From NCBI GenBank assembly GCA_963281155.1, contig CAUJLY010000001.1, positions 8,122,001-8,186,000 on the forward strand: DNA of 64,000 nucleotides, in the 5' to 3' direction. Position 1 is the stretch's first letter; every line of letters starts with the position of its first letter. The notes under the pieces were generated by a model. The model searched no databases. It worked only from the letters and a program-made list of their open reading frames with translations, and had not been told where the DNA came from. Shown here piece after piece: positions 32,333 through 45,257 of the stretch. The DNA is from Rhabditophanes sp. KR3021 (taxonomy: Eukaryota; Nematoda; Chromadorea; Rhabditida; Alloionematidae). The position numbers and the translations under genes are program-made.

Positions 32333-34650
32333 ATGAAACTAACAACATTAAGTACCCTCTGTTTACTTTTCTTCCATCCAGGAATCAGAGGAGGGGACGA
32401 TGAACAAGTGAGAGAAATGAAAGTAAATGATATTTCTGAATCTGTTTTTCAAACACCGAGTACTCTACTAATCAATCACTGCAAAAAGGAATACCTTGAT
32501 TCAGTACACAATGAATTTTACATTATAAATGAAGAGTTTGGGAACGAACCCGAAAATACTGCAGATTTTTCTGAATTGTTGAATAAAGTACAGAAATCAA
32601 GTATTGCTATTTCAAGTGCAAACATTTTAAGCTGCTCTCAAGATACTTCAGTCCTGATTGTATCTACCAGCTTAAAAGAAAATATAACAATAGCAGTCAA
32701 GGCTAATTTCATCAAAGCGGATAATACAAAGGCATATGCGATTAATCATGGTGGCAGTTTCCATTACAAGGACAGCTTTCATGGCATGCAAATTAAAAAT
32801 AACGCAACCACTTTGAAACATCTCAATAAAAGAGAGTCGTTTTCTCCCGTATACGTGTTTAGAATTAATTTGGCTACTTTGAAATTCAAAACTGTGAGCG
32901 AATATGAATATAGAAATGATTTAGCCTTTGACAGTTACAAAGACGAATCTACCCTCTCTCAGAAGAAAATCGAGCACCAAAATATGCCTGGTAGTACTAG
33001 TAATTTCGTTAGAGGAGATAGTATGTCGACTCATATCACAAAAATATTCTTTGTTTCAAATGAACAAGTAATTAAAATGCCTTCACCGGAACCTGGAGTT
33101 TATTACCAAGAAAGCATTACACTTTCAATGAAAGATGTACTTCCTAAGGGTGATGGTCATTTAGAAAAAATTATGGTCTCCGGAATAGAATATAAGTATA
33201 CTGATGATCCAGATTTACACATTGAGTATTCTGTTAGACATGACACTGTTTCATTCTCCATTAGAAAATCAAATTTGGATGATTGCGCAGTGGAGTTTCA
33301 CTTCGATTTCGATCGCCTCCATTTTAGCATCCTGTACAAATATTTGGTGGAAATGAAGGGCGTTAAGTTGGTTACCAAAGAAATGTATGAATCACATTTT
33401 AAAGAGCCTTCATTCAACATTACTGGGTTAGTTGTACTTTCCGAAACAAAAGATCTGTTGAATGCAGTGTACTCTAAATTCAATAAGAATCCACTCACCC
33501 TAACATGTGCTTGCAACGAAATTGAAGATGAAGTCTACATAAACAATTACCCTTGCACTAAATTGACAATTACATCAAATTCTCTATCCACACCTACTCC
33601 TATTGTAAAGGAATCGAAACTAGGAGCGGGGGTTACCACACTCACATTTCAGCATTCTTTATATAGGGATATCGATGTTATGTCGGGAGATTTTGAATGC
33701 ATCGCAACATACACAAAGAATGGTGAGAATGTTAAAGCTGGTCCAAAGGAATTCACAATGAAATCAAAGATTTCCTTATATGCTGATTCTCTTTCAATTA
33801 CGATGCAACAACAACTGAATGCTACGGAAGGACAACGTTTTGAGTTTAGTTGCAATCTTCCTGAAACTAAATACGACTTTTTCTTCGTTTCAGTTAATTT
33901 TGTGAAAGAAGGAACTACTGATGTCGTTAAATTGTATGAAGCAAACGGAGTCTTGGGTGGTGGGGAAACGGGTTTTCTATCGAAGATGGCGTTGTAAACA
34001 TGTCAATAAATGTTTATAAAAAGAAAATGGAAATGTCGGATGGTGGTGCTTACAGCTGTTTGTATGAACAGGACGGTCTTCCAGGAATCCCAATACATAC
34101 ATTCAAAACAATAAGCTTTGTGAGTGTCATCGGAGTACTCTCAGTGCCAATAGCTCCTTCTAATGCATCCTCTGATATTGAACCTTGTGGTAATGATGTA
34201 ACAACTCTCCCGGACAACGCTTCTGACAATAATGATCTACATTCTGAGACTAATCAAAATAAAGATCCACAATCAGTTACTAATGATAGCAGTAATCCTG
34301 CTGATAAGAAAAGGGGAGATGCAAATCAAAACAGTGAAGATAATGTTACAACCAAAATTGTTGTGATAGTTGTTGTATTGGCACTAATTTGCGTTATCCT
34401 TCTTATTGTTTGTCTTGTAAGAAGAAAGAAGGAGATACAAGTTATGGATGCTCCAAATAAAAGACTTACTAAAAAAGCTGTAAATAAGAAATCTTTGAAT
34501 AAAAATCGGAATAGGAACTCATCAGCTAAATCTCAAGTTAAGACTTCCCCAGTTAAAAGTCAAGTTAAGAGTTCTAAAGCCAAAATTCAAAGTAAGAAAG
34601 ATTCTTCCAGTGAAAGTGACTACTTTGGGATGAAAAGACTTAAAATATAA
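32333..34650 (+). CDS. Type I membrane receptor with Ig domains and basic tail, one frameshift
   Basis: Intronless; about 772 residues if one G is restored in the G4 run at 33962-33965. Signal peptide 1-21 (MKLTTLSTLCLLFFHPGIRG), then a long ectodomain of unknown fold (22-380). Two Ig-like domains follow, at about 387-470 (LTLTCAC..DFECIATY) and 495-575 (FEFSC..SDGGAYSCLYE). A Ser/Asn/Asp-rich stalk precedes the TM helix at about 673-696 (IVVIVVVLALICVILLIVCLV). The cytoplasmic tail is basic with repeated SQVK motifs and ends with an acidic-Ser/Tyr motif (SSSESDYFG). As given, the frame stops at 33997 inside Ig2. Likely an adhesion or recognition receptor at the cell surface. The lack of introns in 2.3 kb is unusual for the neighbourhood. 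Confidence 0.8.
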
Positions 34651-35174
34651 TTCTCGATGGTATTTGTAAAACAAATTCGATGATATCATATACTCGTATT
34701 TGTTTTGAATTCATTTGTGTTTTATTTAATCTAATCATTGAAGCAAAAAAGATTTATTATTTAACTGTTTTCTGATTATCTATTGGAGTTACGCACCACT
34801 TTGCAATGCAACCAAGTTTTTAATTCGTCAGAGCATAACTAAGTCAACATTTGATCCCAGAAATAAGTGTCACATTTTTATTCCATAAATACCACTAAAA
34901 ATAAGAACCCATTTGTTGTGTAAAGGTTGATTTAATTGTGTTTTAAGGGAATTACTTTTTTATCTTCATTTAATTACAACTGTACTTGTTAGTACTCCTT
35001 TAATCAATTATATCTTCTAGCTAATCAATATTGCTTTACTTCATTTCATTTATTTATTTACAACAACAAAAAATAACATTGAATGCAAGATATTATTATT
35101 TACATTATTAATAAATAAATGTTTGAACCCTAAATATTTGAGTTTTGTGGATTCGATAAAAGTGTACTTTTTTC
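34651..35174. other. Convergent intergenic region, no gene seen
   Basis: AT-rich spacer between the 3' ends of the Ig receptor and Pellino genes. No supported feature. Confidence 0.45.
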
Positions 35175-37698
35175 TTAATTTAAATTTCCCTCATAACAGT
35201 GATCTTGAAATATAAGCCTAAGGAACGGTTTTTTGGTAGCCAGAAGACACGAACAGAATGGACATATAGGATGGAATGAAGTAGTCCCATGAGGCATTGG
35301 GATCTTAGCCCAATACCGAACCGTATTCATGGAAGCCATATGGCCGCATGGATTGAAACAGTAATCTAAGCTGCTTGAGTCGAGATGAAAGGCACTTTCC
35401 ATTCCCATGACCAATTGAACTACTTTTTCTGATTCTATCAAGCATATTGGACATTTGAATTTTACTGTTGCTCCAGAGGAACGGGACATTCCCCAATCGT
35501 GCTTGCCTTGGACATGCCCGCACTCTATATAGACGTAAGGTTGTCTCGAAGTTTGGGACTTGGCCTTTTTCTTTGGAATGACTAAGGTATTTAGATTTAC
35601 TGGACATTGAGGTTTACCGGCATTTAGTTGATCCAAAACTTCTTCTAGTTTTTGGACGGAAGGTGAATTTGCTAGGCCGTCTGCTGATCTCCAGAGCAAA
35701 GTTGCTCCACACAAGTCGATTATTGTTCCGTCTTGAAGTTGATTTGACTCACTTTCTATTAATTCCCCCTTGATATTCGAAGATCTACTTTGCCTTAATT
35801 TGTGAATCTCCCCATCTACACTAATTTCACGCCACGTAAACAAACCAGACGAGTCTTCTTCACTCGAATTGTTGGGATGTAAAATCAAAACGCCATTTGT
35901 AGTCAAACCATCACACTCACCTTCATTCTTCGACCATTTAGTTGCCTTTTCACCCAAGAAAATATTTTTTCTCGAATCAAAACCCGCAGCATAAACATAA
36001 CATTTTCCTGGATTAGCAAAACTCATTCATTTATATGTTTAAATATATATTTTTAATGAATCTATTAGATACATTTTTTATCAATCTTTTTTGGGAGGTC
36101 GTTTAATTTGTGGCGTTAACTAAAACCTATTTAGTTTCACGACAATAATTTGGTTACAAGTAAAAATCGTTCAGCATAGACCTATACCAACACATACTCT
36201 TTCAACGTATTCAAGGGCAAGTCTCAGAGCTATCAGTTTCCTGCTAAATAAATTGTGCAATCATGACTTAGCACTGTTCCGTAATCATATTTGAAAGGAG
36301 GATAAGGTTAAGAATACTTTTGGAAAGAAGTACGACGCAGATCCGTTTCGCAAAGAGTTTTGCCAATGTTGAGGCGGTTCTGGAGAGAAGAGATTATGGA
36401 GATGCTTTATGAAAAACTGGAAATCGCACCTGCTGACTTGAGCTTTATATTCAGTTGGCAATACTTAGTTCAAATATTACAATTGCTTAACAATGATGTA
36501 CAGATATTTGCATTTCTTTTGGGATCCAAATGCTGCTAGAAAGGTACTAACTATGGGCAATGTCTTTGATGACTTTGAATCGGTTAAGAAATCAATCTGC
36601 TATGTGGGGAATCCGAAAAGATGTGAGAATGGATGCACACTACAACAAGCACGACGCTAAATTGGAAAGAAGCAATCTATTTAACAGAATTAATTAAACT
36701 ATCAAGGCTGGACCCGAAATGATGTGACGATGCTGCCAGTTAGTTCTAAGGAAGTGGCCGAGAACCTTGAGTTCATTTGTATGAAAAGATACAAGTGGCA
36801 AATGTTTCATGAAAGAAAGGTATCTCCTTAACTCAGTCAACGGCTGTGCAATTGGAGCTATTTCGGCCGGAAAAGTCTTTGACGCAAACCAATTGCCTAT
36901 ACCAATTTTTGTCTTTACTATAGCTTCTACTTATTGTTTTTATGCAGTTTTTAATTGTCTATCTCATAGTAAACCTTTTAATTTTGTCCGATAATTACCT
37001 GAAATCAAAAAAATGAGTAAAGTTTATTTGAAAAAATGTTTACCTGGATTAAGGCGATCTGTAATAATTCTGCAAGCATACCTCGAAATAGTGGAAGAAA
37101 TAGGTCTATTAGCATCCCCGCTCACACATAATTGATTCTTAACAAGAGAACGCGCACTATTTGCCGCAGAAGAACAAACGCCATTATTTGTCCCAGCAGC
37201 CAACCACGTATCCACAATTGTAAAGTCAATCTGATTTTCGGAAGACCTACCTATTTGGAACATATCTTTATTTGGATCTTCAACGTACTCGACTAGTATA
37301 GTTTTTGATCTATCTTGTGAGTAAGAGATTACATATTTAGTTGAGTCTGAAACTAATGGACATTCTTCTGGTGGACCGTCAAAAAGATGAGTCGTTCCTC
37401 GTTTGATGCCATTTGAATCTTCTTTAATGCAAAGAGTCATCTTGCTTTTATGTTTTCTGCCGTGAGTGGATGTTTTCATTGACTCTTGGGATCCATTATA
37501 CCCTAGTAAGATTAATTCTCCGTAAACCATGTCCTCAGGAGAAGGATCTTTTTCAGGAAAATACGCCATGGTATGAGTAGGAACCATAGGAACCACCACA
37601 GCCGTTGACTTTATTTCGTTCTTGACCAGGCAAGCTGTTGAAGATGAATTTTTGGTGATGTGAAGCTTGCCTAAACTTTTCGAAACTTCGTAGTCCAT
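35175..37698 (-). CDS. Pellino E3 ubiquitin ligase
   Basis: Exons complement(35175..36007,37044..37698), 495 residues. The FHA-like substrate-binding region spans both exons: YGELILLGYNGS, YVISYSQDRSKTILVEY, DMFQIGRSSENQIDF, TISRYACRIITDR, YAAGFDSRKNIFLGEKATKW, DGLTTNGVL. The C-terminal RING-like module has IECGHVQGKHDWG, KCPIC, CFNPCGHM and HPICPFC. Conservation with animal Pellinos is high. Pellino ubiquitinates IRAK/Pelle-type kinases in Toll/IL-1 signalling. The intron splits the Gly codon between exons and, at 1,036 bases, is over twenty times the local norm. An acceptor TTATTCCAG lies about 10 bases upstream of the ATG. It is one of the best conserved genes in the window. Confidence 0.96.
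36280..36995 (+). pseudogene. Decayed coding-like sequence inside the Pellino intron
   Basis: On the plus strand, opposite Pellino, this stretch is richer in G+C and codon-like than normal introns. It gives short open blocks in different frames (EIMEMLYEKLEIAPADLSF, MGNVFDDFESVKKSICYVG, LPVSSKEVAENLEFICMKRYKW) broken by stops. No family was recognised. It looks like a dead gene or retro-insertion that expanded the intron. Confidence 0.45.
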
Positions 37699-40600
37699 CG
37701 TTTGAAGGCTGGAATAAAAAATAATTTAAAATGTGTATTAACTATGTTTTAGTATTAAAACAACGCAAAATAATTAGTTTCGTCAAAATATTCATTGATA
37801 AATTAGTCAAATTTAGAGTAAAACATTTTATTATGGATTATTTCACCTAAAAGTTCAGTTGTCCTTTGAATAAGTATAGTTGATGAATAGAAAAAAGTTC
37901 AACTCAAATAGTGAGACAATGTATTATTATTAAGAAAACAAGGTGAAGTGCTGCAGTAAGGGTATTAAATGTCATAAAACTTTTTTGTGTGCTATACAAA
38001 TGAACATGTGTATTAGTATTTATTTTATGAATGTATCAATGGGTTTTAGTTGGTATGTGTGTAGGATGTAGTTAATAATAACAACAATTTTTGAATTGAT
38101 ACATAATTTTGTAGCAACTTATTGACAAAAGTTATACAAATACACCAAACATTTGATACCTAATGCGAGTTAGGTGAGGAAAAATAGTAAGTTTGAAGTC
38201 TTGTCGACAAATTTAAATTAAATTAACGGCACTACTACCACAACCACCAAAACTAGATGACATTGAAGTTTTATTATTGATTCAGAAGACAAGTCAAAAG
38301 TATATATATGCTTTGTGTGCCAAACAAAACAACTCACACACACCACTTACACACTCATTTCTCCCACATCACAACCATTTATACTGTTTAAAGGAGAAGA
38401 TATGCTAGTTAGAGGTTTAAATGATTCTATAGATAGCTCTTTTTTATATATCAAAATTAAGATAGAAAAAACACTAGTATTGAAATTACACATTCGCTTT
38501 TTTTTAAAATCATTCAACCTAATACTAACCAACTAAAGAGTCATCATTTAGTAAAAAGAGGAAGCAACAACCAAAAGGCCTTTCACTGACACTTTTGCAC
38601 GCCATTGCATTCTTACCCCCTTTTTTAGGGTGAACCTTTAAGCTTTTTCTTTTGTCATGGAAGGAAGTGAAGATAATATTTTGAATGGGAAGAAGAAGAC
38701 AGGGTGAGAAGAGGCGACATCTGCAATTTTAAGGGCAACTTTTTAAAATTTGATTGGGAGGAGAGGTGGAAATTGATGGACTGGGGAAGGATGTTCGAAA
38801 GTTTAATTATAGATTACATCAAATTGTTTAATTTAGAAGTGGTTTACTAACTCATCCAGATAGCTTCCTCACCATCTTTGTCAATCTAACAAAAGTACAT
38901 TAAAAAATGTAAACTTTATTAAAATGATCTGGAAACGGGACTAAATATATTGCAAGGATATTTATATGACTTACGTCATTCGTCTATCCTTTCCAGTCCA
39001 AAAAAGCCCCTTTAGTGGATTTAAGACAGGTGCAACTAAAGTAAGAAAGTGAGTGGTTGGGGATGGCAATTCAAATAATAATTGACTACACACCTCATTA
39101 TTGGAAAATTTAGTTGGTCATTTAAGTAAATAAATGACGCGGCTTTAGATTAAATAAAAATTTGTTTTTGAGAAATTGAAGAGGAATTTAGTAAATAAGG
39201 TTTTTGTTTTGGTCAGTTAAAGGGAATGAAAGTTGTGGTTAGTTTGTGTGGTGAATAAATGACCTAAAGTATTATTTTGACAAATCGAATAATAAGTATC
39301 GAACATATTACTCATTTTTACGTTCTCATCAACATTTATGAATGTTGTATCATGTTGTGCTTACCCAAAAGAAGAAACTAAGAGATCCAAAAGCCATACC
39401 ACCAAAAATGATGCTATCTTCTTTTGAGTGCAGGAAAAAAGTGAGAAATAGAGTTTATATGTTCCCGTTATAAGTTCTTCAAATGTATCTATGAAGAAAT
39501 GGCTTTAACACAAAACAAGCCGACGGTATGTGTCTTTTAAACCTTTTTTGTATCTTCAGAACGAAAAGAAAAAAGTAGGTAAGCAAATAATTTAGCTGTA
39601 TAAAAAATACGGGTTGTATTTTGACTGGTATCACAAATAAGGGTCCCTGATATGATGTCGAAATTTGATATGTATTACTTTTAGTGGTTAGTCAAACAAA
39701 GTTGGCATCAAAAAAGTTAGATTGTGACAGTGTATGCTTTAGTATCATCAAGTCGGTTCAAAAGAAGAATACTTAAGCAAATATTAATAAATTTAATGAT
39801 CAAAGTTGATAAGCTTCAAACAAAGTATCTCATTCATAAAATTTATTGAAGAGTTCATAGATTAGTTAGAGGCTTTTTTAGTTTCAAATGGAAATAAAAA
39901 AGATGGTGTCTGACGTCATTTAAATTTAATTAAAGGAAGGAACTGGTGTCGATTAAAATTTTATAACCTTTAAGTCATTTTTTCTTGTCTAAGTTGATAA
40001 TCTATTGTGTGATTATTGTGGTTAAAAGGTGTGTGGTGATGGCAGAGAATCAATTGTTTTGTGTACATGTGATTTTGACAAAGTTTGTTCCATTAAAATA
40101 AAATATAACGGCTTTGATTTATCAAAAGAGCAAAACCTTACAAGTCTAATAAAAATGTATAAATAAACAAACTTTTATCTATATAATACTACCACTATTC
40201 AATCAAAATAACAAAAAAAGACAACAAGTCATATTTCTATTTTCTTGTTAACTACAAACAAAATAGTAAAACCCTTAAAAATATTAATTACCTCCTAACA
40301 CAAAAAATATCTCGAAAATGTGTAGACACAATTATTAAAAATATGTGTATATCTTTTGTTGTTGACAACTGAAAACAATATTATATTAATAATCTTTTTT
40401 AAATGAAAAAAGATAAAAGATTTTGTTTACTTGCGAGAATAATGTGTCGTCATATATGGCATATAACTAACTATATAGACAAATAATTTCCAATATTAAC
40501 TTGTTAGGAATAAATGTTTAATAAGCATGTGAGAACATAGGCAAAGTTTATCGAAATGTAGACAAAAATGTTCTTGAGTTAATGGAAGAAATTTGTATGG

Positions 40601-41442
40601 CTTGGAGGATGAGATAGGGATGGTTGGAGATTGAGGTATAACATTATAATTCTATAGTTTTATTTGAACTAATCTGTTAAATGAAAAATATACAAAGTGA
40701 GCAAAAGTACATAGATAATGGATTTATTTACATCTATATTTAATTTCATTTAATGAGAACTACAAATAAAGTATAACAATAAGTGAACCGACACATCCCA
40801 ACTCATTTTTTATTATTCTATTTTTAAAAAGAAAAAACAATACTAAATTAGGTGTAAGTGTCTACTATATAGTATTATAATAATTCTAAAAAAGACTATC
40901 ATCACCTTCTATTCTACTTTTTCCATAACATTCAATACAAACAAAACAAATTAAATGATATGTTTTGGATGTATGCGTATGTTTAACTGTATTGTATTGT
41001 GAATGGTATAGAAAAACAAAAATTGTGAGATAATATAAAAGTGACGATGACTATAGAAAGTATATATAAAATATAACTGATTTGGTACATTAATTTCAAA
41101 GGCTTGTTTAACAAGTTTATCTGATGTATTTGTACAAATAGTAATAAATATAGACAGACACACAATCATAAATTGTGTGTTTTTTGTTTTGTGGTTTAAA
41201 AAGGGAATTATATAAAAAGAAGAAAGTGCTAGTTGTGTGTATTTTGTAAAAAAGGTGTTTTTAGTTTCATTTGGAGACAGGTGGAATTTAGTTCAAAATA
41301 TATGGATATGCTTAAAGTTGTTGACTATTTTCAATAATTATTTGAACATGTGATTCAAAACAAAATATGTACACATTTAAAATTCATTTATTTTATTATG
41401 AATATAATTTGTCAATAACGACCTAATGATATTAAAAAGCTT
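37699..41442. other. Gene-free 3.7 kb region
   Basis: The longest stretch without a supported gene. It is AT-rich with T and A tracts. Between about 38560 and 38800 and again near 39000 it is less AT-biased, which may be regulatory sequence or 5' untranslated exons. Short open frames at 38315-38536 and 40951-41169 are low complexity and have no support. It probably holds the upstream control region of Pellino (minus strand) and the 3' flank of the next gene. Confidence 0.45.
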
Positions 41443-42108
41443 TTATGGTTTGATAGCTGCAGTGGTTGATTTGGTAGTTGATTCAGTTGGCAAGGCAAGT
41501 CCTTGAGTTTCTAATTGATCACTTAGCTTCTTGAGAACAAAAAGTTCTTTTTTGAGCTCACTCATTAGACGGCCATCAGCTTTGTTTTCTTTCTTGCAGG
41601 AATAGATTAGATAGCTGAGGATGGAGATGATGAGTACGACTAATCCACCACCGAGAGCAGATAGGAGCATATGTAGATATTGGTCTGGATTGCTTTTACT
41701 GCAAATTTTACCTATTTGAGTCATAGATAGGTCCTGCCATTGAATTGGATGTTCAGAGCCGTATTTGGTATTGCAAAAATAGTCAATTACTTCAGGTGTC
41801 ATGGGAAGACTGCGTTCATTGTTGGGTAAAACGTTGTGTTTACTTCTGTCATTAAATTCATCATCAAAGGGAGGATCGAAAATCTCCCGGCCATTAACGA
41901 TAACCGGGCGGAAAAGTTGTGGCTGATTTTGAAAGAAACCTTTTTCCATAAATTTGCGATGTTTCAGAAGTCTAGATATTGCCGGTCCTTTTGTTGTCGT
42001 TTCCAAGGATTTGACGGCAACATCATTGATAACGGGTTGGAGAGGCTTACCAAACTTTGACCTGTCTTGAACCGGACCAGGAGGAGGAATATGAAGGTCA
42101 AACGACAT
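41443..42108 (-). CDS. Single-pass membrane protein, family unknown
   Basis: Single exon of 221 residues. The N-terminal 140 residues are hydrophilic and Pro-rich at the start (DLHIPPPGPVQDR), without a signal peptide, and contain two cysteines (DYFCNTKYG, GKICSKS). One TM helix lies at about 145-168 (LLSALGGGLVVLIISILSYLIY). A short tail has a possible coiled-coil segment (LMSELKKELFVLKKLSDQLE) and ends Ser/Thr-rich. Topology is uncertain. No known domain was recognised. Confidence 0.7.
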   Translation of the reverse strand: MSFDLHIPPPGPVQDRSKFGKPLQPVINDVAVKSLETTTKGPAISRLLKHRKFMEKGFFQNQPQLFRPVIVNGREIFDPPFDDEFNDRSKHNVLPNNERSLPMTPEVIDYFCNTKYGSEHPIQWQDLSMTQIGKICSKSNPDQYLHMLLSALGGGLVVLIISILSYLIYSCKKENKADGRLMSELKKELFVLKKLSDQLETQGLALPTESTTKSTTAAIKP

Positions 42109-43305
42109 TTCACTCCCAAAATAGCAAGACTACCAATTACTTCCAAATCAATTCTTTTTAAACCCCTCAAATTTAAACATAAATACATGTAAACAAATTT
42201 AAATGTCAAAACATTTAAACAAATTCATATTATTCATTTAATGGAAAAGGTTTACAAGACATTTAAAAATATACATATCAATTGAATATAATAACCTTAA
42301 ATTACCAATGTAGTAAGCATTTGCTTAATTGCGTAAATGTGTGGACGATAGGATAATGCATTAACTATTAAATCCTGAGGGTCATAGACATATCATTCCC
42401 TTAAGTCAATCGGGCCATCTTAGATAGGTGACTTATGGTATAACTTTACATCACAAAATCAGCTATTCTTTGAATATGGATTCTATGGCATGCGTTTCGA
42501 ATTTGAATGTCAATTGGCTTTTGAAAAATAATGTCTAAACCAGTGTCTTGGTCGATCAGTATGCAGCTCCAATGTTTACCAAACAAATGACGTACATCGA
42601 TTCTCGGTATGATCAATTGTTCGAGATTTCATTAAACACTAGTAGATCTAAATGTTTGAATTTGATTAAGTATTTTTGATCTTCACCATCTTTCATACAA
42701 TATAGACAGAGAGTATTTAGATTTGAAAATGCTATGGCAATTTCTTGTCCAAGTGTTGCCGTAACCCATTCCTTCGAATCATATGCCCTAATTTCTCCGA
42801 AGATTTATTACTGGTAGCACTAAAGGAAGTGATATGAGATTTCATTTCCAAGAAAGTTCTTGGACTAGTTATAACTGCTCGATCAATTACTCTGAATAAA
42901 TTTCTACATGTCTTCCTTAAAGCCGTCATCATGTAATATCTTTGAACTCATTTTTCAAACTAACATGGAAGTTCAAAACGATTTTCAAATTCTGCTCTAT
43001 GTTGTATCTAAGAATGTATAAACAATTAAATATATAGTTAATCAATTAACTTACATCAACAAAACGAGTTCAAATCTTTGATAACGTCTCCAAATAAAAT
43101 TGATAAAATACGCGTTAAAGCGATATGATTGGAGGTACGCCCTCTGATTATACATCTTAAAGCAACAATTTGTATGCTTGCATTCAAATACTTTGGAACA
43201 ACCCTTTCCAACAAATTTGATTACATATATGTTTATGGTGTGCAGTAGCGCCGTTATTTAATAAACTGGTTTAACTTATCTTGATTAACTGAACTATATT
43301 GAAAG
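42109..43305. other. Intergenic 1.2 kb with possible gene remnant
   Basis: No intact gene. The minus strand from about 42935 to 42640 carries the remnant described separately. The rest is featureless AT-rich DNA and the upstream region of the BTB-Kelch gene. Confidence 0.4.
42640..42935 (-). pseudogene. Unidentified coding remnant
   Basis: Two frames read protein-like in succession on the minus strand. One has ALRKTCRNLFRVIDRAVITS and an 'FLEMKSHI' block. A second, shifted frame has AYDSKEWVTATLGQEIAIAFS followed by LNTLCLYCMKDGEDQKYL. They are separated by stops. It could be a relic of an F-box-associated or BTB/Kelch protein, but neither is shown. Confidence 0.3.
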
Positions 43306-45073
43306 ATGGATTGGTTCTATTTGAAGGACCTTTATCCATTAAACCCATTGGCTGATTACAAAGTAGTCCTCAAAGATGGATTTGTAATGACATCTAAAAT
43401 TGTCTTGTATGCAGAAAATTTCTACTTTCGAAACCACTTGACTACTAATATAACATCAAGTAAGTTTTATTGTTTGGGATGGTTTAATTAATGAATTTGA
43501 AGATGAAATTAACTGTCCGGAATTGACAGTACAAGAATTCGAACTATATTTGGAGTTGGTTTACACACGAGAGACTTTCCAACTAACATCATTTACTGTC
43601 GAATCTATGATTAACGTGTATAAGGTTTTTAGCATAGAAAGTATTAGAGTAAGTATATCTTTTAAAGTTTGCTGATCTGGATGATTAAATTTAGAGTTGT
43701 ATATATAATTGGTTACTCACCCCGGAGGCTCAAGGGATGTACATCAAGTTGTTGGTGAAATGTAGAAATCTGTTTCTTCCGTCTGTCTTTTATGAGGTGA
43801 AACGACTTATCTGTATTCACTTTGACCAGTTACTCGCCTTCAATGCGTTTGTAGATACCGATTGGATGACTTTTAGAGAAATTTTTGATACGGGCTTCGT
43901 TGCGAAGAAAGACCAACGTGCATTGCTTAATTGTTTTTGTGCCTGGGTTCAGGTAGATTTCAACAATAGATCTCAATTTTTTATGGAACTTCTTCAAATG
44001 ATCAACTTCAAATTCCTTCCAATGGCTTACATCACAGATGTTTTAGCTCACAATTCTGAAATACACTCTATCGACGGTGTTTCAATCTACTTATACCAAA
44101 AGACGATGCACCGAATGAACGTCAAAAGTCCAAGTTTCAAGGGCTCCGATATCCTCGTACTTGGTGGAAACGACGAAGACGTTTATGCTGGAACGTGTAT
44201 CAGCAACTTTAATGTTTCGGTGGAAACGGTCACTGACTTTGGAAACTTGCACTTTGATAGAAACTACTTCGGCTGTGAAATGGTGGACGATAAAATCTTT
44301 GTGTTCGGTAGTGCTGATGTTAAATATATGGAAGCGTTTGATGTGGTTAAGCGTAAGAGTGAAATCCATAGAGGGGCTTTTAAAGATGAAAGAAGAGGCT
44401 TCTCTACTGTTTTGTTGGATAAGCGGATTTGGATGTTTGGAGGAATTATTGGTGATGAGGATGAAGTAGGGGCCACTGATGAGATTAAAATGTAAGTTTT
44501 AAGTTGTTTGACTAATCTACTCATGTTTTAGTTTCGATGTCGAAAGGATGTGTATTGTGGACACTAGACACATGTTGGTACCCAATAAGGGCCATGAAAC
44601 AGTCTTGATTGGCAATTCAATTTACTGTGTTGGTGGTGAAGATACACGCATCTCAAGGTAAACTAAATCTGCGTTCATATTAAACATCTCATCTTAGATA
44701 TGATCCAAGAGAAGGAGTATGGGAGCTTTATCCAAGATCACTCTTCGAAGGGTCTGAATCTGCGGTCTGTTCATATTCTGGGAACATTCTTAAATGCGGA
44801 GGTCTTAGTTCTTTAAGCGCTTTTGAGTCGATTCGTAACTGCGAAATGTATGACATCCGTGGTGGATTCTGGCAAGAAATACCCGAACTTCCAATGGCTT
44901 CTTCTGCCTCCAAATGCTGTGAATTAGATGATTGTGTGATATACTTCAACAACTCGCATGGAATAGACTTACAGAACCATCTTCTCAAATACAAAAAAGC
45001 AACCAATGAATGGGTAGATGTTGGGTTATATTCAGAAAGATTTATTAGTGGATTCAATATCCAAGTAGTTTAA
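43306..45073 (+). CDS. BTB-BACK-Kelch protein (KLHL-like Cullin-3 adaptor)
   Basis: Exons join(43306..43459,43503..43648,43695..44491,44532..44657,44698..45073), 532 residues. The BTB fold covers about 17-115 (ADYKVVLKDGFVMTSKIVLY.. VESMINVYKVFSIESI). A BACK region follows to about 230 (CRNLFLPSVFYEVKRL..FDTDWMTF type). The C-terminus has Kelch-like blades: DILVLGGNDED, DKIFVFGSADVKYMEAFD, KRIWMFGGIIGD, NSIYCVGGED..YDPREGVWELYP, CEMYDIRGGFWQEIPELP. All four introns are GT..AG, 36-46 bases. The protein is rather divergent. Such proteins usually bring substrates to a CUL3 ubiquitin ligase. The partner is unknown. Confidence 0.88.
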
Positions 45074-45257
45074 TGTTATTTTTATTCAAATTTTCTTTTA
45101 AGATGATGTTTTTTTTAATAAATTATTTAATCAAACAATTGTGTAGAATAAATTTATTTTATACTCCAAATTATAAAAGCGTTATGGAAATTGATAAATA
45201 AAGTCTTCACAATTGTATGGATGAGGCTATTCCAGTGCTGGCGATTGCTGATGGTGT

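Noticed and set aside
40951..41169. Minus-strand 72-codon frame in the gene-free region
   Set aside because: Low-complexity Ile/Phe/Tyr translation of AT-rich DNA; no splice or start context.
37699..41442. tRNA or rRNA genes in the gene-free region and elsewhere
   Set aside because: No cloverleaf with A and B box could be recognised by eye; a tRNA scan would be decisive.
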